Of a DNA stretch of 23,603 bases, positions 1-10,598 are shown one piece after another (the stretch's first letter is position 1; the number at the start of each line of letters is the position of its first letter). The position numbers were made by a program, and so were the translations under genes. Source of the DNA: Dunaliella salina (Eukaryota > Chlorophyta > Chlorophyceae > Chlamydomonadales > Dunaliellaceae); contig MU070130.1 in assembly GCA_002284615.2 (NCBI GenBank), forward strand, positions 14,798 through 38,400, given 5' to 3'. Below the pieces are notes generated by a model. It saw nothing but the letters and a program-made list of their open reading frames with translations. It was not told where the DNA came from and ran no database searches.

Positions 1-43
1 AAGAAAAGTTCAGGCATGGAGGGGGATAAGATCTAGCCACACC

Positions 44-400
44 TGATCACAAGTAGCAACTTGTACTTGTACTTGGCTAAGTACGCCAAGGCACGAACAA
101 GTCAACTTGGGAGCCTGATCTGGAGAACTTGATCACAAGTACAAACTTGTACTTGTACTTGGCCAAGTACGCCAAGGCACGAACAAGTCAACTTGGGAGC
201 CTGATCTGGAGAACTTGGTCACAAGTACGAACTTGTACAAGTAAAAGTGCGCCAAGTCGTCTACAAGTTCACTTAATTAAGTGCCAAGTTTAAGTACAGC
301 CAAGTTGATTCAAGTTGGCATCCAAGTACATCCAAGTACACTTACTCAAGTACTCTACAAGTAAGGTACAAGTGGTGTACAAGTACAGATCCGTAGTCAT
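44..400. repeat. 87-bp tandem duplication within a CAAGTAC/GTACTTG-rich tract
   Basis: A unit starting GATCACAAGTA begins at 44, recurs at 131 (period 87) and partly again at 217 (period 86), with very few differences. The rest, to about 400, is made of short CAAGTAC and ACTTGTAC words in both orientations, so the tract is highly self-complementary. I count about 16 GTAC tetramers between 60 and 390, roughly ten times chance. It lies just upstream of the first recognisable exon. It could be a minisatellite, promoter-proximal DNA or an intron; the sequence does not decide. Confidence 0.8.
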
Positions 401-423
401 AGTGTTCCCATCCGCCTCGACAT

Positions 424-425
<2 letters not shown>

Positions 426-456
<31 letters not shown>
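426..456. repeat. (AC)n microsatellite
   Basis: This is an uninterrupted AC dinucleotide run. Overlapping ORFs on both strands with Thr-His or Cys-Val runs are artefacts of it. Confidence 0.97.
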
Positions 457-458
<2 letters not shown>

Positions 459-544
459 CGTAGGCTGCGCGCAAGCGAGGGTGCGAGGCTGTTGAGGAGC
501 GTGCACGTGCATGTGCAGCTGCACGTGCAGCTGCGCAGGAGCAT

Positions 545-913
545 GCGGCCGCACACAAGCCTCTCAAGAAGTCCAAAAATAAGAAGAAAGCTGCAGGGGC
601 AAAGAGAGAAGCAAGTGCCTCCAAACCATCTGTTGAAATTATCACTAGCTGCGGCTCCCCGCAGCACCTCCGCATGGTTCAGCACCTGGCGTCGTGCACC
701 GAGGTTGCACTGGGTGTCAAGCAGAACCCCAATCAGCTGTGTCTGGTGCAGATCTTTGCACCAGCTGTTCACTCTGCAGCCCAAGGGACTGTTTACGTTG
801 TGGATCCCATCGCAGCAGCAGCAGCACATGGAACTGCTGGAGCCCTGCTGCAGAGCCTGAGGCCAGTGCTCCAAGCCCCAGGGACTCTGAAAGCCTTCAA
901 TGGCTGCCATGAG
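545..913 (+). CDS. exon 1 (partial): Lys-rich linker and Exo I region
   Basis: The frame is open from 464; the exon start is unknown, and CAG acceptors such as that ending at 538 are possible. It ends CATGAG|GTCCGG in phase 0. It encodes the basic linker, then LCLVQIFAP, VYVVDPIA and LKAFNGCHE. The last motif is completed by exon 2. Confidence 0.7.
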
Positions 914-2490
914 GTCCGGGGACAGATGCCACATAGATTGGCTTCTTTGCATTGCCTTTTCTGTGGTGTTTCAAGAGCTGTATCAGAGTGCAAGACTCTG
1001 CATTTTGGGGCATGACAGGATGCAAAGACCTGAGGTGAAAGGTCTTGGCGTGGCTTTCCTTGGATGGAAGTCCGACCATGCTGACTCTGAAGCTTTCGGT
1101 CCTTTTGGTACCACCTTTGCCCCCTTCACATCGCTGGACCTGTCCTTTTTGCCTGCCATACTTCTGACAGTCTGAACCCCATGGTGGAGGGTCAAACAGT
1201 CTATTGCACCGATGTGACCCTCTTTCCTTAGGTAATGCGGGCGGCTTCCACTGTATTGGGTTTTCTTCCTCTTTTTTTCTTGTAAAGGTCTAGGGATTTA
1301 AGATGGAATCTCTAGGATCTCGCAAGGAAGATTCACGCTTTAAAACATATTTCCCTGAAGGAACCATCCTGCAAGTTTTCCCCATGCACACGCTGGCAGC
1401 AAACCACTGTTTCCCCTGCACATCTGCACACATGACTGACACCAAATCTTTTGCTGGTTGCAGCAGATTGCGGGCCTGCACCAGGCCTGCGGCCCCATTG
1501 TCGGCCCCGTCCTTGTCACCCAGGTCGCTTCTACCTTGGGCAAGCTCTCCCTCTTGAGCTCCCAGGGCACCACCTCTGGCGAAACATCCAGTGTGTCTGC
1601 AGATAACAGCTGCCGCATAAGACTGAGCCGCCTCATGGAGCTGTTTACGGAACAGGCAGTCATGCGCCCCTCGGGGCAGCAGGAGCCCCTGGGCTTGTGA
1701 GTGTCATGGAGGCTTGAGGCTTGAATTCAAGCACAGAAATACCGCTTTATAGCCTTGAAATTTGGGCCTGCAAACACTAATCAGACAGCAGAGATTTTCC
1801 ATAAAGCAAGGGGATGCAGAGGTAGAAGCGGAGCACTGTATCCTTGTTTTGTTTGCATCCAGGCACTCGAGGTCACTTGAGCTTTCAGAACCTTTTTGTG
1901 AGATGCAAATGCTTGCAGGGGGCTGCAAACATTGTTGTCAAGCAGGTGAAAGAGACAGATCCTGAAAAGCTGTGCTCTCTCATTTGGACAAGGCAGCTGG
2001 AAGTGAGCATGCCACAATTGCTCCGATCCCCTGCACTGAAGGTTTCAGACCCAGCAAATCTGATCTCTGCATTTGCAATCGTCCCTCTCAGAGTGCACCT
2101 AACCATGTTGTCTTGCAGGGGCTTAAGCAGGTGGAGGAAGCGCCCATTGAGCCCCAAGGATGTTGACTCGGCGGCTGCAGAAGTCGCTCAGCTGCTGTGC
2201 ATTGCAAGGAATTTGTCTGGGCTGGAGCGCAAAATTGCGCTTGCCCTGACTCCCATCCTGGTGCGAGGCTTTCTACACAGTCTGTCAAACAGGTGGCATC
2301 GGATTATTGGCTTGGGTACCTCTTTCTTGTGTACAATGCCCCCTCCTTTCATGTACACTTTGCCAGCAAATCACGAAATATAATTGCAAGTTGCTGAAGT
2401 ATGCAACACACGCACAAAAGGTTGCTGCCCCAGAGCATGCCTTGACAAAGCTCACAGAGGGTTTTTTGGTCCATGAGCAAGTTGCAGGAG
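545..2490 (+). CDS. RNase D/EXD1-like 3'-5' exonuclease domain, catalytically degenerate (5' part of spliced gene, 5' partial)
   Basis: Joined exons: 545-913, 1464-1696, 1919-1945, 2119-2260, 2367-2490. The translation opens with a Lys-rich stretch (HKPLKKSKNKKK) and then follows the DEDD exonuclease fold in order: LCLVQIFAP; a strand VYVVDPIA; LQSLRPVLQAPGTLKAFNGC; HEQIAGLHQACG; LVTQVAST; a helix RLSRLMELF; and the family signature WRKRPLSPKDVDSAAAEVAQ. In active RNase D proteins these motifs carry D-x-E, an Asp in Exo II and Y-x3-D in Exo III. Here no D-x-E is visible before LCLVQ, the Exo II Asp position reads Gln, DTQ reads VTQ, and Exo III reads S-A-A-A-E. It is therefore probably a non-catalytic nucleic-acid-binding or scaffold domain, as reported for the inactive animal EXD1. 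No in-frame ATG exists between the stop at 461 and 674, so the N-terminus lies in an upstream exon. The 3' exons are less certain. The gene may continue into the ATPase exons from 3104, or end unspliced at a TAA at 2526-2528. Confidence 0.7.
914..1463 (+). other. intron 1 (550 bp)
   Basis: Donor GTCCGG, acceptor TTGCAG. No repeat or coding homology was recognised inside; short ORFs on both strands look like chance. Confidence 0.65.
1464..1696 (+). CDS. exon 2: Exo II region (IAGLHQACG...VTQVA)
   Basis: The acceptor is TTGCAGCAG, a NAGNAG site. Using the first AG keeps one extra Gln, which preserves the usual spacing of the Exo II motif. The exon ends GGGCTT|GTGAGT in phase 2. It encodes IAGLHQACGPIVGPVLVTQV and a Ser/Thr-rich segment, then RLSRLMELF. 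Confidence 0.7.
1919..1945 (+). CDS. exon 3: 27-nt microexon
   Basis: Bounded by TTGCAG and AGCAG|GTGAAA. With phase 2 on both sides it reads LGLQTLLSS. This is the short helix that precedes the W-x-x-R-P-L motif in RNase D-like proteins, and it connects exons 2 and 4 in frame. The match of both splice sites, the phase and the expected helix supports it despite its size. Confidence 0.55.
2119..2260 (+). CDS. exon 4: WRKRPLSPKDV / Exo III region
   Basis: The acceptor is TCTTGCAG at 2118 (an in-frame alternative AG lies at 2130). The segment GLSRWRKRPLSPKDVDSAAA followed by EVAQLL is the strongest RNase D signature here. The donor is uncertain: 2260 (phase 0, joins exon 5), 2292 (CAG|GTGGCA, phase 2) or 2315 (phase 1, which would join 3104 directly). 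Confidence 0.7.
2367..2490 (+). CDS. exon 5 (tentative)
   Basis: Acceptor TTGCCAG, donor GCAGGAG|GTAATA in phase 1. It encodes LLKYATHAQKVAAPEHALTK followed by LTEGFLVHEQVAG, for which I recognise no family. It is supported by phase fit on both sides only. Read through without splicing, the frame stops at 2526-2528 inside a TGTAA, the usual chlorophyte poly(A) signal. That supports the competing idea that a first gene ends here. Confidence 0.4.
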
Positions 2491-2512
2491 GTAATATTAC
2501 ATCTACATTTTT

Positions 2513-2750
2513 TGTAGTATTACTGTAATGTGATAACATAATGTATCTAATATTTTAGTACTGCTGTGGTTCCCCCAAATTTGAGAATTTCCTCCCCAAG
2601 ATATGTGTGGTGGGTTTTTTTCAACCCCAGGAATGGGATGATTATGTTCCTGCAAGGTCATTCAAAATAGAGAGGATTACAGTAATACTACAGAAATAGT
2701 AATTACACTGCAAAGTCATTCAAAATAGAGAGCATTACAGTAATACTACA
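2513..2750. mobile_element. MITE-like element with 18-bp inverted ends
   Basis: TGTAGTATTACTGTAATG at 2513-2530 is the exact reverse complement of CATTACAGTAATACTACA at 2733-2750. A second copy of the right end, with its first base changed, lies at 2675-2692. The size, AT-richness and paired ends resemble a MITE. No convincing target duplication was identified. Confidence 0.5.
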
Positions 2751-2768
2751 GAAATAGCAATTACACTC
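2653..2768. repeat. 58-bp tandem direct repeat (2 copies)
   Basis: The unit containing TCATTCAAAATAGAGAG and ATTACAGTAATACTACAG occurs at about 2653-2710 and again at 2711-2768 with a handful of mismatches. It overlaps the right end of the inverted-repeat element. Confidence 0.85.
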
Positions 2769-3103
2769 TCATCCCTTTTCTTATCCATGAGAGATCAAGA
2801 GCGATTCTTTTGCTCACTTGCCACAATGCACTTACACACTCGTTGTTGTTCACACATGCTTTGATGTGCTTGCACCCTTTTGCTACCTTGGATGCCACCG
2901 GACAAGAATTTGAGCTTTCATGCACAACAATCTGGCACACGCACACAAACTGCTATCACTGTCCTTAATTTGCAGGTCAGGGTGCACACCATTGAAAAAT
3001 CCTTCTTCAAACCCCCCTCTCATGTGAACAATAATTTTGTTGTCTTCATCCCTATTTACGAGCTTGTTTGCACTTTCACATCTGTTCAAAAAGCTCTCTC
3101 AAG

Positions 3104-3268
3104 GGCCGGAATTTGAGATGGAATTTGGTGCCAATTGGGCACCAGACTTCAACCTCTCTCTGGGCTTGGGAGACCTTGAATTGTCAGGTGAAGTGGGCAA
3201 CAGGAAAAGCGACAGAAGTAGCAGCAGCAGCAGCAGCAGCAGCAGTAGCGGCAGCAGCATCAGTAGTA

Positions 3269-3323
<55 letters not shown>

Positions 3324-3377
3324 TCATGATCTCGTTGATGAGGACGCCGCCTCAATCCTGGAGCTTGTACCTGAAGA
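3104..3377 (+). CDS. exon 6: acidic lead, poly-Ser tract, ILELVPEE helix
   Basis: The acceptor CTCTCTCAAG is an AAG, unlike the CAG used by the other exons; the donor is GAAGA|GTGAGT in phase 2. It encodes [20 protein letters not shown], a long Ser run, then [19 protein letters not shown], which matches the N-terminal helix of Ycf45 proteins. Confidence 0.65.
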
Positions 3378-6300
3378 GTGAGTCGTGCACATAAGTTCTA
3401 ATGCCTCTGCACATTGCAGCAAGGAGGCATGGCATTGCGCTCTGAGCAAGCAAAGATTGCAAGCAGCATGTCCAAAGGCATCCAGTTTGCAACGGAGGCT
3501 TCCTTGCTTGCACCAATTGTATCTAAAACTTTCTGCCTACCAAGCTGCCATACAAGCTGCATTTTTGTATATGAATACATGCAAAAGACGGCCACACATG
3601 TGATGTTTGAAACTCACTTGCTGTGGACCTGAGGTATCACACTGTGGCGCTTCATGCTGATGTGTCTCTTTTGTATGTGCTCTTTATCAGGCTCAGGTCC
3701 ATGGCAAAGGCTCGCCTTACGCCCGATCAAAAGCTCGTAGAAATTATCATTGATGAAGGTCGCCATGTGCGGCTGCGCTTCCGCAATGGGAGTGCTGAGG
3801 AGCTGAAGATCAAGGTGTGTGCGCTTCAAATGTGCACATTTCACCCTGCAGCAGTATTTAGCAAAACTACATGTATGAAGCGCGAGCAATACTTCAATGC
3901 AATGCCTGTTATCACGTAGGTCCTCCCCTTATTTTTATTGCACTGCTTTTAATCATATAAGCCTCTGCTTGGAGGCCCACGGGAGATAGCAATGTCTTTG
4001 GGTCGCTCTTGCCAGTAGATTGATTCAAAATTGGTAGGCAAAGGCTCTTGCAATCATGAGCATGGTATGTTTGTAGCTATGACTGTGTGCTGCTGCTGGA
4101 CCGTCCGGCCTTGCAAGAGCACATCCCTGAGTAAGTCCGTTGCTGTGAAGTGCCTCCTCCTCTCTATTTCCCTACAATTCCTGCTCAATCTAGAAGTATT
4201 CTCAGCAGCCCTGATGCTTTGACCACTGCTCGCCAATCAATTCAAAAACGAAAATGCTTAATTCAATACTCTGAAGCTATGAGCACTGGCGCATAAAAGA
4301 GGACTCACAGCAACCTAGACAACAACTTGGCAAAGTCTACAAATAAGTCCAAGGTGCGGAGATCACTCTCCACACAATCTTCCTGGTGCATAAGGACTTG
4401 CTTAACAGCCCATGTCCTTGATCATTTGACATTTAAATACTTACCAGCTTGAAAGTTTGAACAAGCTGCATGCCCATTTGGCGCAATTTGTATACTATTT
4501 CACTTCAACAAGATGTGCCGCTGAAATATTCAGTGAAAGCAAAGATACTAACCATGATCCTGGCGCACTGGAGGCAGCCTCACCAATTTTTTCCCCAGTG
4601 GGCCCCGAGGGTCGACTGGCCTACATTGCAGGGTACCATACTCCCGCACCCCTGAAAAAAATTGATTTTCACAATCCCGCTCCAATCCCGCTCCCTCCTC
4701 TGTAATTATTTTAGGTAATCCAGCACATTCCCGCAGGGACAGACCCCTCCTCTTGCCCATGAACTTCACTGGTATTACCTGCATGCATGTAGGACCAGCC
4801 ATTGCACGCTGCTGAGCAATCTCTTCCTGGAACATCATCCTCCCCTGCTTCCTGCTTCCCTTCCAATGTGCCTCAGTGAGGGAGGGCTTGAAAAAGCTGC
4901 AGGCCAGCTGACGAGTCCCTCCAAAGCCCTCAAGGCCCTCCCTCGCTCGACACTAAAGTATTTTGAAATAATATATATAATCATTTTTGTAATTCCGCAA
5001 CAATCCCGCAGCCCCCAAAACAATTGTTTTTAAGCCGTCCCGCAGTCATCCCGCACCCCTCCAAAACAGTATTTTTGTGGGACGATATAAAAGTGTAACG
5101 GTGGCTGTGAAAACGAATCGCGCCCCGAATGACGCTTGATTGCACCCCCATTTCCCTTTTACTTACACCGTTACAGAACCTTTCCCCCATTGGAGCCGAA
5201 CGTCCACGTAGGCGAATCAAGGTGCTGCAAGGTGTACCCGGTCAAAGTCAAAGCCGTGCGTATATCTGCTCCCTCCAGGACTCAAAACCCGGTTCATTCG
5301 CTACCAAATTGTAACGGTGGCTGTGAAAACGAATCGCGCCCCGAATGACGCTTGATTGCACCACCATTTCCTTTTCACTTACACCGTTACAAAAATTAGT
5401 ACAGTATCCTGTTTTCCATGGTTCTCTCAGCCTTTAGAAATAAAATAAACATACAAGATCAATGATGTACAATTATGTTCCAGTGAAAATAATCAGAGGA
5501 CCTAAGATCTCTCTCCTTGCCTCAATTCCAACCCGACAACGGCCCCGATTCAAACCCACAGTCCCCAATTGCATCCTGTGGCCACTTTCCCTCTCAAAAT
5601 TCATGTTTGTGACCTCTTTGTGACATGGTAATGTCTTGCATTTTGCGAAATCAAAAAGAAGGAAGTCCGAAATCAAACTGTTTAGCGCACCCTGTGCTGG
5701 GCAAAAGGGAATGGCTGAATTTATAACTCTGTCCAACCAATTGTTCGCTTCCATGCAATAGGTGGTCCAGAATAAATATTAGATCATCAAAAAGTAAAGT
5801 ACGCAGGAGGACGGAAAAAAACAACTGGCATCATACCAGATTTATGGGCGAAGACCCCTGACCCACCCACACTTTCAAAGCCCCCCTTCCAGTGCTCCAA
5901 TCCAGACCATAAGGGTGACAATCTGCTCCTCCTTGGGCTGTCCGTCTATGTATATCTTCAGCATAAAAGAGAGATGATATGCAGCAAAGTGATACAGCAA
6001 AAATTCCAGAGGGGATTCCTCAGAACTTGACCCCCCCTCCTTGCCACCCACCCTACTCACCTCCTCTGATTGGACCCGTACATGCACCAATCGCAAGCTC
6101 TCACTCACAAAACAATCCTGTATTTTAAGTCTACAAAAGGATTTGACCCTTTATATTTGAAAGTTGTGGCTTCCAATTCCCTACCGGTTCAAGCTATGTG
6201 TAATTAAGCATACGTGTTGAAACCTGACCAGCCACAGCAGGCACCACCGAGCTTGGCCACATTACGTGCGAAAGCATGTTTGCTAGAAGAATGTAAAAAT

Positions 6301-9300
6301 GCTAAATTTGTGGGGAAAGTTTGTCATCATCTGTTTCTTCCCTATTGCACACTTATTTTTCCAGCATATCAAAAAAGGGCTTGTTTTTACAAAAGGTCAA
6401 TGAGGATGTACGGGCAAGAAGTTATCATAGGCATGTGCATGAGTGACAATACTGGCGCCTGTGGATTGTGCCGCTGTTGTCTACACAAAATGATCAAATT
6501 CCCTTGCATTCAGGTGTCTGTGGCAGAAGCCCTTTGTCTGCTCGTTGCAGCCAAGCAGCATTACAAGCTACAGGTGGGTGGTTCATTACTGCTTCGTGGA
6601 ACGGTTTCTCCACAAGTCCTGGTACCAGGATCACTCATGCTTTTGAAATTCATCCACAATTTTGAAGCCACAGAGCTGGATTGGGGAAAGCCATTTCCTT
6701 TATTAAGAGCTCCGTTAGTGCGCCTGCAAAGCATACATGCAGATCCAAGGAATCCTGGTTGTCTGCGCTACATTTGCTCAAGGAATATCCTCTTTTGCTG
6801 CCAAATATTCTGCAGGGCACAAAGCTGGCACCTACCCTGGCACAGCCATGCACCCCGTTTGGCTCAGATGGACGCATGGGTATTCCTGGAACCCTACACC
6901 GGTAGGCTTTGTTTCAAAACTCAGGGAGGAGCAACTGTTGGATGATGCATTAGGATGCAGAGAAGCAACTGATGGTGGCTGCAAAAACATGCAGATCGCA
7001 ACCTTAGAGGGATGCAAAAGAAGAGGGACACCAGGGTACAGGTCAGGCATTGGTGTGAAGTTGGGTTGGATGAAGCTGCATGTGTGCTACCCGGAATGAG
7101 GGGAGGGCAGCATGGGTGAGGGCTCCCAAACCCCATAACCAGACACTTGCCAGCTGTCAACGTTTCTTCATATGATGTAAACAAAGGAAACCTATCATGT
7201 ACAAATGTTTTAGTATGAAGTTCTGTTTCAACAATCAATTCCACAGCACAGGCTACCCTCTGAGTGCCACAAAAGACTGAGCTGCTTGTTGGGAAACACC
7301 ACATGAGCTGTTATGTCCAACAACAGACTTATGTACTCCCAGGATTGACTAAGTATTCAAAAGGTTGTAGGTCAAAATTGAACGTCTTCTTGTTTATAGC
7401 AATAATGTTTTTGAAGTGCACAGCTGTTTATGCAATTGCAGGATTTCTGGCTTTGCAAACAAGGATGGAGATGTCACTGCTCTGACCTACAGAGTGGGCA
7501 GGCACATTCCAGGAATAGCCAACATCTTTTCAGATTTGCTCAGGTGAAGCATTTTGGATCCCTGCAAGCTTATGTTCATGTCAAATATGACAGTATTTTT
7601 GGTATGCTTAAGTTAGGTATACGCAAGATAATTGCCTGCGTAGCCACCGTAATGAATTGCCAATTTGACGTGTCCTGAGCAGCTTCACAGAAATTTCGAA
7701 TCATTCAGACAGAGCCTTGTATTGTTTCTACGAATGAAAGCTACATGTATGTAGGTCTCAAGCACAGAGTGGTCATTTTTCTTCACAGGTGTGGGGAACA
7801 GGTTTTGCTACTCACAATCAGTTGCGTTCCCCCTTCTTCCCTTTTATTTTTATTCATTATGTCGTTTTAGTGCTGCTTTGCAGAGCACTAGCCACCAAGG
7901 TCTGCAGCATACCATGCCAGCCATTATTCCAGAAGGACATGACATTCACCAAAAATGGAAAGAAAAAAAGAATGGAGGACCTCTGATTATTCTCCTGAAT
8001 CCAAATCATCCAGGAAAGGCCGACAGCTCTGCCCTGGAAACAAAGTTTTTTTATCAGGTCTTTTCATTGTTAGCCCCCAAAACTACTCAATTTGGTGCAG
8101 TGGGTGATCAACTATGAAGATTCACAAAGGTGATGGAAACATAGGGCTATAGCTGGCACATTTTTAACCCTAGTGCATAGGCATCAGGCATGGCACAAAT
8201 ATGCGGGGAGAACGCTTAAAAACACCTGTTTTGAGCCTCAGTTAACCCTCTCAGGCTTAGTCCTTCCTACTGCCTAGTGCAGATAATTCTGCAATTTTGA
8301 TCTGATTTGCATGGAAGCCTAAACACAAATAACGGTGCCCTTGTTACTGATTGGGTCTGCAGCACCGACGACTTTACCAAAGGCAGCATCTTGGTGGTGG
8401 GAAAGCCCTGCCTGGGCAAGACAACAATTTTGAGGGACTTAGCGCGAGTCCTGGCAGACCAAATGCACCAGGCAGTTATCGTGGTGGACACCAGCAATGA
8501 GATTGCAGGTACCTTCCTGTGCAGACGTGTCATATTGGGCATAGCACATGTCCACTGCAAACTGTGGGTAATAGCAACAGCGTGTGTCTTTCCCAAATTG
8601 CTCACTGGCTGCTGAGCATTTCATTGAAGACGGCTGGGAGGGTCTTCAGCATGGTCATGGGATGTGAAGTGTGGCCATGGGACTTGTAGACGCTTTTCTG
8701 GCTGTGACACTTTCTCAGCTTGACAGCAGCAGGAATTCTATACTCTTATTTTGCTTGCAACAGTGCTGGCTGATGCTAGGCTGAAGCCGCAACACTCCGT
8801 ATGTTTATGAAGGGCAAACTCTGGCAAATGCTGGTGCACAACTTGAATAGGGTGTGCCATTCATGTTGATACATTTCGATCAGAAGATCCCATGCGCCCC
8901 TGCATGGGCTCGTGCCGCACTTGCAGGTGATGCAGATATTGCACATCCCTGCATTGGATCTGCGAGAAGGTTCATGGTGCCGCGGCGTGGTCTGCAGCAC
9001 GAGGTGCTGGTGGAGGCCCTCCAGAACCACTGTCCGGACGTCCTTGTCGTAGATGAGCTTGGGGATGTGAAGGTGAATGCATTCTACGACTAATGTTGAC
9101 TCCAACCTTGCAGGCTGTTGGGACTGCTGATTGCCTCTAACTAAAGGATTTGTGCTGATATCCCTCTTTAAGTCTGTCATCTAGCCAAGTCCAGACCCTT
9201 TCCCACACAGGATTCTTTTGCTAAAAGTTGCAAAGTTGCAGTCTGGATCCTGGGGCGTACAGGCAGAACATGCAGGCATGGATGCATTATTTTGTGACTG

Positions 9301-10239
9301 CCATTTTCCGCAAGAGGAGAAAGGGCAGCTTCTTGCTCTAAGAAGAGAAAAGAGGAAAATTCCATAGACGAACGGGAACCTCTCTGCTTTGGCGGGAGAG
9401 GAACTGGGAAAAGAACAACAAGAGCAGGGAAAGGCGTGCCTCAGATCTGAAAAATTAGGTCTTGGGCAAGCTTAAGAGAAACTGGGAAAACAAACAGATG
9501 AAAGACAGAAACCGGGACACAAAGAAGGAGATCTTACACCTCACTACCTGCAATTTCCAAGGGCTTGAGTTCTCATGCAGAATGCATAGAACTTGGTGGC
9601 ATGATAGCAGAGGAAAGGATAGCGGAGGTAAGGATTGCAGGATTCTTGCTTTTAGACACCCTTGATCTGATGCATGCATAAATAATTTCTTCCTTCCATT
9701 TCCTTATTTGCACAGGAGGTCCAGGCAGCAAGGACGATTGCTCAGCGAGGTGTACGGCTGGTAGCTACTGCACATGGGAATGACATCCACAGTCTGATGA
9801 AAAACCCTGAGCTCCTGCCTCTCTTGGGGGGCATTGAGGTAAACCAGCCGTGCAAAGTTGCAACCAAAGAAGAGCACATGCTAGAGCTTACACTCAATGC
9901 CATTCCTTATCCCCAAAATAGGATTGCAGACAATGACTGGGCAAAGACAGGGCGATAACTGCTCTGTCCTGCAAAGTTGCAGCACATGTTGTAGAGCAAA
10001 ACTTGTCTTCAATCAGCTCCGCAAACCCTGTCTTCAATCAACTCCCAGCTGTCTCAGAATAGGCGCACTCTTCTCCTTATGTCTGCATGCAGGCTGTAAC
10101 TTTGGGCGACATTGAGGCAAAGCGCACAGCCGAAGGCCTTTCACCTCTGAGAAAAGTGAAGCTCATGAGGAAGGGCCCTCCTGTTTTCAATATCCTGATT
10201 GAGGTCCTGGAAGGCTACAGGTGTGTACGAGCAAACAAA

Positions 10240-10300
<61 letters not shown>

Positions 10301-10557
10301 NNNNNNNNNNNNNNNNNNNNNNNNNNNNNNNNNNNNNNNNNNNNNNNNNNNNNNNNNNNNNNNNNNNNNNNNNNNNNNNNNNNNNNNNNNNNNNNNNNNN
10401 NNNNNNNNNNNNNNNNNNNNNNNNNNNNNNNNNNNNNNNNNNNNNNNNNNNNNNNNNNNNNNNNNNNNNNNNNNNNNNNNNNNNNNNNNNNNNNNNNNNN
10501 NNNNNNNNNNNNNNNNNNNNNNNNNNNNNNNNNNNNNNNNNNNNNNNNNNNNNNNNN

Positions 10558-10598
<41 letters not shown>

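Larger units (their letters stand above)
2491..3103 (+). other. intron 5 or intergenic spacer (613 bp)
   Basis: It holds the MITE-like inverted repeat and the 58-bp tandem repeat listed separately; the remainder is unremarkable. If the two domains belong to separate genes, this would be terminator plus promoter DNA. Confidence 0.5.
5094..5391. mobile_element. TRIM/SMART-like mini LTR element (298 bp)
   Basis: Two 82-bp direct repeats (5094-5175 and 5310-5391) flank a 134-bp centre. Both start TGTAACGGTG and end CACCGTTACA, a perfect 10-bp inverted pair with the TG...CA ends typical of LTRs. By eye they differ at three positions. Flanks are aaaag and aaaat, so the target duplication is imperfect. 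No gag or pol fits in 134 bp. A primer-binding site is not convincing, though a TGGAGCCGAACG begins about 15 bp inside. A tandem pair of TIR-bearing MITEs is the alternative. Confidence 0.7.
3815..6513 (+). other. intron 7 (2.7 kb), loaded with small transposable elements
   Basis: It separates exons 7 and 8 in phase 0. Inside lie a TCCCGC-rich stretch, the 298-bp mini-LTR element and a deleted minus-strand copy of the 0.7-kb G-rich repeat. Stretches 3815-4600, 5392-5790 and 6110-6513 show nothing I can name. Confidence 0.75.

Noticed and set aside
290..952. Long minus-strand ORF over the CA repeat
   Set aside because: Its Cys-Val run comes from the microsatellite, and the rest is antisense to exon 1.
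2653..2768. CRISPR-like repeat
   Set aside because: Only two adjacent 58-bp copies with no spacers, in a eukaryotic intron or spacer.
4077..4131. Possible exon in intron 7 (TTTGTAG acceptor, GTAAGT donor, reading [15 protein letters not shown])
   Set aside because: It looks tidy, but its phase does not connect exon 7 (phase 0) to exon 8, and the segment is not expected in the ATPase family.
5520..5575. Another tRNA-like B-box (GGTTTGAATC on the minus strand)
   Set aside because: One base off the consensus, with no supporting arms or repeat copies.
6214..6945. 243-codon open frame on the + strand
   Set aside because: No recognisable domain as a whole. It contains exon 8 in frame but covers exon 9 in the wrong frame, so it is treated as an accidental extension of exon 8.
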